A stretch of 64,000 nt of DNA, from assembly GCA_013368315.1 (NCBI GenBank), contig JAACJM010000001.1, forward strand, positions 620,001-684,000. The letters are read 5' to 3'. This document shows positions 57,444 to 64,000 of this stretch, in pieces. The position numbers were made by a program, and so were the translations under genes. Position 1 is the first letter of the stretch. Every line of letters starts with the position of its first letter. Below the pieces are notes generated by a model. It had not been told where the DNA came from, did no database searches, and saw only the letters and a list, made by a program, of their open reading frames with translations. The DNA comes from Tetrapyrgos nigripes (taxonomy: Eukaryota > Basidiomycota > Agaricomycetes > Agaricales > Campanellaceae).

Positions 57444-58943
57444 ATGGCTTCTCGAAGTGAACGAGAACGTAACGCTAACATTGCCAGGTCAGTGTCTGCT
57501 CTGCCTGTCTGAGCTCATTTCCCTCACTTTTCATTGATGACAGGAATAAGGCGTTGTTGGAATCAATAGGCGTGAATAAGCCGCTCTTCGAGCCCAAGGA
57601 GATACGACACCATCGAAAAACGACATCGAAAAAACGGAAAGCCGAAGAAGAAGATTCGTCTGTAGAACCTCCACAAAAAGCAGCACGCGCCGAGCAAACC
57701 TTGGACGAAAATGATCCTGAAACCGCTAAGGAGACCGCAAGCACTACTACTCGCCGGAGTACGCGTATAAAGGAGAAGAAAGAAGAAGTAAAGGAAAGGA
57801 AGCTCCTTCCTTCCGAACGCGAAAAGTTGAAGATTTCAGAACCGAAGCATGTAAGCGAGAGAAAACACAGCCCGTGAGTGTGTTCCCCCTGTTTTGAATT
57901 CCCTCTTTCATCACGCCATAGGAATGTCTTTGGGTCCATACCAGGCATTGAGGTGGGGACTTGGTGGGAGTCGAGGCAGGCATGCAGTCTCGACGCGATA
58001 CACGCGTAAGTTGTACTCCTACTGCGAAGTCTGGTCTGTTCTTTTGACTGCCAACTATACAGGCCATGGGTCGCAGGGATTTCCGGAGGTAACGAAGGCG
58101 CCTACAGTGTTGCACTGAGCGGCGGATACGAAGACGATGTTGATCTCGGTTACGGGTTGTGAGTCCACTGTCGTCCTACTCCCGAGATGATACTCAAGTT
58201 GGATAACAAACAGCACGTATACTGGATCTGGTACGTCTTTTTGATGATATACCATTCCCCGCCTGATGTCCTTGGAGGGGGGAGGGATTTGAAGGGTACC
58301 AAGGCAAATCCCAAAAATGTCAGTGTTGGCACCCATCTTTTTCTAACGCAGGCTGAATCTGATATTTCTGAAGCTGCGAACTGCTCCTCAGAGCTCCGAC
58401 CAGACCTTTGATGATCGTGTATGTCTTGCTTTCTGAGATTTTCAGCATTCGAAACTAATTGGCCATTCCTGTAGATGAACAGGGCTTTGAAGGTATTCGT
58501 ATTAGCTGCTCTCGTCATTTCGTCTCGTTTACCTTGAAATTTGCTAAGCGGTCTTCTGAGACGAAGAAACCTGTCCGAGTAATAAGAGGCTACAAGTTAA
58601 ACTCCCCTTATGCACCTAGCGAGGGGTAAGTCTTTCGCCTTCCGTTCAAGCAGTCTATTGACCACTTTGTGATATCAGGTACCGATATGATGGCCTGTAC
58701 TCAGTCGAGAGGGTGAGACTTACGTTTCCGGTTCCGTAGCTGTACTCACAGTTGACGTAGGCGTGGATGGAGAAAGGCTTGAATCCACAAGGATATCTTG
58801 TCTGCAAGTTTGCTTTCAAGGTATGTTATACGATTTTTTTTCGAGCTCCCAGGTAATCTCTAAAATTTGGGTTTTTTGGGCAGCGTCTACCGAATCAACC
58901 CGATTTACTTGTAAGAGATACAGACGAGTCAGAATCTTCTTAG
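57444..58943 (+). CDS. SRA-YDG domain protein (methyl-cytosine reader type)
   Basis: Start 57444 ([20 protein letters not shown]), about nine exons, stop TAG 58941-58943, about 330 residues. A basic, Lys/Arg-rich N-terminus (residues 1-130) is followed by a full SRA domain: [82 protein letters not shown] and [12 protein letters not shown]. In UHRF1-type proteins this domain flips out and binds modified cytosine in hemimethylated DNA. No RING, PHD or Tudor domain is attached. It is likely nuclear and linked to DNA methylation (inference). Confidence 0.9.
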
Positions 58944-59146
58944 CTTGGGACTATGACAGTACTTACCCCGTGTGCATATATACTAACAGCGATTTTTGGA
59001 TGTACATACATACTTCAATACGTAATCATTCTCTACAGTTTTTCTAACGTCCCTGATAGAAGTGATGGTTTGTCGAACTTTGAATTCCTACGTTCCTTCC
59101 GTTCTTCCACCACCCTCGTCACTCATTTGAACGCAAAAAAGTACTC

Positions 59147-60230
59147 ATGCTCTCCCTCAGTCTGTCTTTACGACTTCTATGTCTGCTTGCATTCTCTAGC
59201 ACCCTCTTTCAGGCAACCAGTGCTCGCTCCCATTCTGATGTCCAGGTCCGTCGTCACGTACGTGGTGGTGACAGCGTTATCCGATCGGAAAAAGGCAATG
59301 TTACTACCAATGCGCTCGAAAAACGAGGAGGTGACAAAAGATTTTCATGGTATCCTACCGGGTTGTATGTGACTTTAAAAAAAAGACCTATATTGATATT
59401 TGTTCATTTACAAAAGATTTACAGGGGAGCATGCGAACAGGTTAACGGTCCAGATGATTTCGTACGTGAGCACCGTTCTGTTTTCTCCACAAACTCATTT
59501 CCTACTTACAGATTGTCGCGTTGAACACACCTGTGAGTGTCGATTTGCCTTGACGTTTTCGACGCGAAGCACCGACTCTTTCAGCAATGGGATGGGGGGT
59601 CCCACTGTTTTGAGACGATCACCCTTAGTTATCAAGGCAGAACAGCCCAGGCGCAGATTGTAGACCGGGTACGTTCCTTCATGCTTGTATGTATTGCATG
59701 CACTTATCAAGTTCGGCTAGTGCGTTGAGTGTCCCCCTGGGGCGCTTGATTTCTCGCATGGTCTCTTCGCCTTTTTGTCTGGTGGTAGTCCTGAACAAAT
59801 CGGAATCATCTATGGTGATTGGTCCTACGACGCGGGCAATCCTGACCCTGAACCCTCCACGCACCACACTCCCGACCCCACTCCCGATCCCACTCCCGAC
59901 CCCACCCCCACACCCGACCCTACACCTGACCCAACTCCTGAACCAAGTACCACATCTAAACATACGCGTGCTCATACCTCGACTACCTCAGTCGCCCCTA
60001 CTACCAGCACCTCGCAAACCACGTCTTCTATTGGTTTGTTCTTTACTATGTGCTCATTGACCAGATTCTTATGACCGATAGTAGAATCCTCCTCGTTCGC
60101 AACGTCCGCTACGTCTGCAGCTCCCTCCCCATCGGCCTCGGGGGAGCCACAGCTGCTCCAATTACTTAATATCGGGTTTGTTCAACTCGGCGGTGTCGTT
60201 ATGGCTGGGCTCACAGTTCAGTCCGATTAA
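59147..60230 (+). CDS. Secreted RlpA-like double-psi beta-barrel protein, tandem copy 1
   Basis: Start 59147 (MLSLSLSLRLLCLLAFSS), signal peptide, then a Kex2-like LEKR site before GGDKRFSWYPTG. About seven exons, about 260 residues. The DPBB core is visible: GACEQVNGPDDF, IVALNTPQWDGGSHCFETI, TAQAQIVDR, CPPGALDFSHGLFAFLSGGSP. A Pro/Asp/Thr-rich linker with PDPT repeats (59866-59945) and a hydrophobic tail VQLGGVVMAGLTVQSD follow. Such expansin- or barwin-like proteins act on or at the cell wall. Function unproven. The next gene is its tandem paralogue. Confidence 0.82.
59866..59945. repeat. PDPT-coding minisatellite in RlpA-like copy 1
   Basis: About 80 bp of a 12-base unit (CCCGACCCCACT and variants) repeated six or seven times, encoding PDPT. 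The tandem paralogue lacks it, so the tract arose or expanded after the duplication. Confidence 0.85.
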
Positions 60231-60609
60231 GCTCGGTCATATACACGATATCTTCGGTGTTTTGTTTTTGCCATTGGAACTTTTGGTGTTTTCGTGTTTC
60301 TACGACCGTTTCGCTGTATCGAGTGCAGATGCTCTAATTCAATACCCTTATGTCAGCGATCCTAATTCGATCCATGAATAGTTCCTTATATGCACATCGT
60401 TCAAGTTGTGAACGGTTGGTGGATGCACCTGGGAGTAGGACGAACACGGACACATGCAGTTCATCATTTTTCTCTTTTCGGATTCCGCCGTGCAGACAGA
60501 CGTAGATCATCATGGTTGATGCCTCGACGGGTCGTGAAGTGATGCCTAACATTTCTTTTTTACTCTCTCTTACTACCTCTACCGTTCCTTTGCAAAGTAG
60601 GGTTAATCC
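60231..60609. other. Intergenic region between the tandem RlpA-like genes
   Basis: Contains the 3' region of copy 1 and the promoter of copy 2. No gene supported, and no clear copy of the upstream promoter of copy 1 seen by eye. Confidence 0.5.
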
Positions 60610-61578
60610 ATGGGCTCCCCAAATATATTCCTGCGACTACTATGTCTTGCTGGTCTCTCTAGCATCGTCTTTCAAGCAGCCAGCGCTCGTTCCCATGCCG
60701 ACGTCCTGCCCGGACATCACCGAGTAAGTACTATTGCGTCTCGCCATCCTGAGCCAGCTGCAGACAATGTCACCACTGGTGCCCTGGACAAACGAGGGGG
60801 AGATAGGTTTACTTGGTACGGTGTGGGTTTGTAAGTGAATTTGACCCACTTGTGTATTTGTTGATATCAATTCGTCCTTGGTTTAGAGGAGCTTGCGGTG
60901 GAACGAACGTACCGACTGACTTTATTGTCGCTTTGAATGCACCTGTGAGTGACTATAACTATCGGCCGTAGAACCTTCATTTACAAACTCGAAAAGCAAT
61001 GGAACGGCGGCTCTCATTGCTGGGAAATGATCACAATTTCCTACAAAGGCCAATCCACTCAGGCGCAGATTGTGGATCTTGTAGGCACAATCTAGTATTT
61101 GCATGAATAGGTAAACTGAAAGTTTTCCTAGTGTCCTGGGTGCCCCCCGAGCGGTCTCGATCTCTCCCATGGTCTCTTCGCTTTTTTGTCTGGTGGCAGT
61201 CCTGAACAGATTGGAGTAATACTTGGAGATTGGTCCTTTGGTGGAGGTGATCCTGATCCTGAACCCAAACCCAAGCCACCTCAAAAATCTGATCCAATGA
61301 CAACGTCAACTAAACCTCCGCGTACTCATACCTCAACTTCGGCCGTTCCTACTATCATCACCTCTGAAACCACATCTACTATCGGTTTGTTTCTTGTCCT
61401 TTACCCCTGACTCGTTCTGATTCCTCTATGTATAGAATCTCACTCGACTACAACTTCTTCTTCTCCCTCTCCATCTGCTTCAGAGCAGCCTCAACTGATC
61501 CAGTTGCTCGACGCCGCCATTGTTCAACTTGGCGGTGTTGTCATGGCCGGCCTTACCGTTCAATCCGACTCAAACTGA
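60610..61578 (+). CDS. Secreted RlpA-like double-psi beta-barrel protein, tandem copy 2
   Basis: Start 60610 (MGSPNIFLRLLCLAGLSS), signal peptide, Kex2-like LDKR before GGDRFTWYGVG. About seven exons at positions equal to copy 1, about 220 residues. Core: GACGGTNVPTDF, IVALNAPQWNGGSHCWEM, TQAQIVDLCPGCPPSGLDLS, HGLFAFLSGGSPEQIGVI. Here the linker is a short PDPEPKPKPP stretch. The tail VQLGGVVMAGLTVQSDSN is kept almost unchanged, so it is probably functional, perhaps as a membrane or GPI-like anchor. Confidence 0.83.
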
Positions 61579-61853
61579 GCGGACGGCTTGTGCACATCCT
61601 GCTGTCTAATTATGCGACTTGTACATAGGTGTTTTTCCGGGCCTTTCCTTTGGGTTTCCTTTGGGTTTATCTGTAGATGGATGACATATGTAGATGAAAT
61701 AGTACTACCTTTGCTTTCTTTGCTTTCCTGAAATACAGATGCTTTCATCCAATACCTCAATCTCATTACGATTAGAGAGCAAAAGTACATAGTGGTATCA
61801 TAGCGTTGCGTGCAAAAAAAATAATAAAGAGCGAAAGATGTATGAATGTAACC

Positions 61854-63426
61854 CTAAAATCCAGCCTTCTTATGAATAATGTCCGGATCCTCCTGATACT
61901 CTTCTGCCGACACCCACATCTGCAATTCTCGATTAGAAGAGACGTCTTGAGTGAGATGAAAAAATCTTACCTTCTTGAAAGCGTTCAGACCAGCGAGAAT
62001 AGATCCGCCTATCCAGGTGGAATATTTACGTTCAGGAGGAGCGTATATCTTGATCTTGACGTCCTTCAGAGCAAGCTTCTTCACTTCGTTCAAAAGACGG
62101 TCACCGAAACCTATGTATGATCACATCAGACCCCGCTCTCCTGGAAGAAAACACGGAACGAACCTCTACATAGCGTACTCCCTCCACTGAGAACGATGTT
62201 GGAGAACAGACTTTTCCGCAGGTCCAAGTCCACACGATTGATTGAGTCAACAACCACTTGATGTACACCTGCGTATTCCTGCCCAATCAACTCAGGGTTG
62301 AACAAAATCTCCGGGGCACGGAATCGTTCTGCTCCCAGCTGTGTCGACGGAAAAGATTGAGTTATTCTGCAGCATCTGCAAAGTAAGTGGTCTGACCTGA
62401 ACAACATTTCCATCAGGTAATCTGAACTCTTCTAGATGGCCGGCTGATTCTTTCTCCTCTTTTGATGGATTAAGAGCAACATAGCAACATTTCTCCTTAA
62501 TTGTCCGCACAATTTCTCGTTCTGCAGTGGTATGTAGGTGATGTCCTGACTTTCTGAGCAGTAGCTGTAACTGATCTGTAACGTCTCTGAAACATTGTTA
62601 GCGTCTGACAGCGCCAAACGTATTGGTTGACCTACCTTCCTGCTATGTCTACTCTTCGAATGGCGTGAGGCATGGAAAATCCTTCAAAGACGGGAACAGC
62701 ATGCGTGACACCATCTCCGGAATCTAAAACAATACCAGTAGTCCTCCCGGAGGAATATCTACGCCAAATGAGCCGATGAGTTTGAAAAGGAGAAATGGAC
62801 GCACAATGATAATACAGCTTGAACAGAAGTAAACAGGGCGGGGACGTTGAAAGTATCAAAGAAGATTTGAGCAGCGATATCTCGATTGCTTCGTGGATTT
62901 AGTGGTGCTTCTGTCAAGAGGACTGGATGCTGCGACGCGGGTTAAAGAGTTTCAGAGAAGAAGGGTCAAAAGACATGCCTCTTCGCTCAAAGTTCCCAAT
63001 TCTTCAGCATACACCCAACTCCATATCCGTTCCATGTCGTCCCAATCAGTGACTATGCCATGCTCCATGGGATATTTTATCTTCAATAATCCTCGAAATT
63101 CTTGAGCCCGTCGTCCAATAAAAGTTTCGCCCTCTAGCGCGCCAGCCATTACGCGTACATGTTTCGGTCGGCCTACACTACATGGTGAACAGGTACGGCG
63201 TTAACGCAACGAGAACAATACTGGAAAGTAGTCCTAACCATGAAGACGCACAAGGACGGAAAGAAGCATTTTGGATGGTCTTGTCCAGCGAACCCCGCTT
63301 TTATTGTTCCTGAACCCTATGGAACAGGAATAGGTAGGTTCATAGAACGATAATAAGGGACAAAAGACCTACATTGTCTATGACGACCGGCTGGTTTGTG
63401 AGGACATCGTCGAACTCTGCAGACAT
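61854..63426 (-). CDS. ARP1: Actin-related protein 1 (centractin), dynactin subunit
   Basis: Start 63426 ([18 protein letters not shown]), stop TAG 61854, about nine exons, about 380 residues. Actin fold blocks: [92 protein letters not shown] and [19 protein letters not shown]. The end [15 protein letters not shown] and [19 protein letters not shown] are Arp1-like. It forms the dynactin filament for dynein transport. Its start codon is 63 bp from that of the neighbouring gene on the other strand. Confidence 0.93.
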
Positions 63427-63489
63427 CCCGAGGTCGTAAAGGAGAAAGAGCGGTTAAACAGTCACAAATCCCGTTTCTCCTCTCCGCTC
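63427..63489. promoter_or_regulatory. Very short divergent promoter, ARP1 / Cys-rich gene
   Basis: Only 63 bp separate two start codons that point away from each other. Both leaders and both core promoters must be squeezed into this space or overlap the coding ends. Confidence 0.6.
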
Positions 63490-64000
63490 ATGGCAAGACC
63501 TCTGCTTGCTTGGGCTTTTCTGTTCATATCGCTATTTGTGAGCCTCTTGCATATCTGACACGTATTTTTGGCCCATAGTCTCCAGGTCTCTGCTCATGCT
63601 GCTCTTAACAAATGGGAAGCAACCAATTTCTGCAAATGTGTGTACTCATGACATTCGAATGGCAGCAACCCCCTCTGAACCGCCATCTAGGTATATGCTT
63701 TGGGGCAAACTACTCCATATTGCACATGGAGCTTCCAGATAATCCTGCACAACCCTGCCAGAGCTGCACAAAACAGTGGTGTTTAAATCAGAACCTACCT
63801 ATATGCGCAGGAGCCTCTCTTGGTATATTTTTCACTTCACCCTCTTCTGATTAGAGCTCCAATCCAAACCTTCTCTTTCTAAAGGTGATACAGACCCGGA
63901 TACAGCAACTGGAAAGGAAGGAGACGTCGAAGCGCGCTGTTTCCGTGCGTACTGCCATGTTCATTCTCTACAACTCTGCTCATGTACCGCTAGAACGAGA
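63490..64000 (+). CDS. Secreted Cys-rich protein, partial (runs off right edge)
   Basis: Start 63490 (MARPLLAWAFLFISLF), a signal peptide. After two introns the reading joins VSAHAALNKWEATNFCKC with ICFGANYSILHMELPDN and PCQSCTKQWCLNQNLPIC. A further intron leads to GDTDPDTATGKEGDVEARCF. The next intron (donor in GTGCGT near 63949) continues to CFQR at the window edge. Cys pairs are regular and suggest a disulfide-rich extracellular domain. I know similar fungal proteins only as uncharacterised. The C-terminus is missing. Confidence 0.7.

Overview
The window looks like a gene-dense piece of a filamentous basidiomycete genome, most likely Agaricomycetes. Nearly every gene is cut by many short introns (about 45-80 nt) with GTRNGT-type donors, CTAAC/CTNA branch points and YAG acceptors. 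Intergenic gaps are often only 60-250 bp, genes lie on both strands, and the protein families are fungal (Zn2Cys6 regulator, NCS1 Fur-type permease, SUR7-like protein, Elongator Elp5, AMPK gamma, Spp1, Mpp10). I found about 40 protein genes or gene remnants and no convincing tRNA, rRNA, CRISPR or intact transposon.

Layout. 1-5.2 kb: the N-terminal part of a Vam7-like PX protein, then a segmental duplication of about 1.85 kb. Each copy carries a START-like gene and a membrane-anchored SAM methyltransferase. The methyltransferase of copy 1 is broken by two 1-bp deletions and that of copy 2 is intact. 5.2-17.5 kb: mostly conserved cell genes (AMPK gamma/Snf4 with an apparent 1-bp frame break, an Ssh4/Ear1-like SPRY adaptor, a small membrane protein, cytosolic AspRS, aspartate aminotransferase, a Ser/Pro-rich protein, Elp5, a GNAT). 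17.5-31.6 kb: a block of accessory catabolic genes (dienelactone hydrolase, class II aldolase/adducin, NCS1 permease, N-carbamoyl-D-amino-acid amidohydrolase-like nitrilase, hydantoinase/dihydropyrimidinase, Zn2Cys6 regulator, D-amino-acid oxidase). 31.8-50 kb: TEF1, a PAS-kinase-type kinase, eL32, MEMO1-like, two tandem histidine phosphatases, an Stm1/SERBP1-like protein, Spp1, LSm1, bL32m, NDUFA5, thiolase and uS3. 50-64 kb: a secreted PL8 polysaccharide lyase, a SUR7-like protein, Mpp10, a stand-alone SRA-YDG protein, two tandem secreted double-psi beta-barrel proteins, Arp1/centractin and a Cys-rich secreted protein that runs off the edge.

The most interesting system is the 20.8-31.6 kb block. 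A permease, hydantoinase, D-carbamoylase-like enzyme, D-amino-acid oxidase and a local Zn2Cys6 regulator together form a plausible pathway: uptake of a 5-substituted hydantoin or dihydropyrimidine, ring opening, carbamoyl removal, and oxidation of the D-amino acid to a keto acid with release of ammonia. To my knowledge such a fungal hydantoin-utilisation cluster is not well described. Inside the carbamoylase gene, two neighbouring introns flanking a 22-nt exon are nearly identical, which suggests recent intron gain or copying. A second unusual point is the START-like/methyltransferase junction. A very strong splice donor follows the TAG stop codon directly, and removing that intron puts the methyltransferase in frame behind the single stop. 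This arrangement is present in both duplicate copies.
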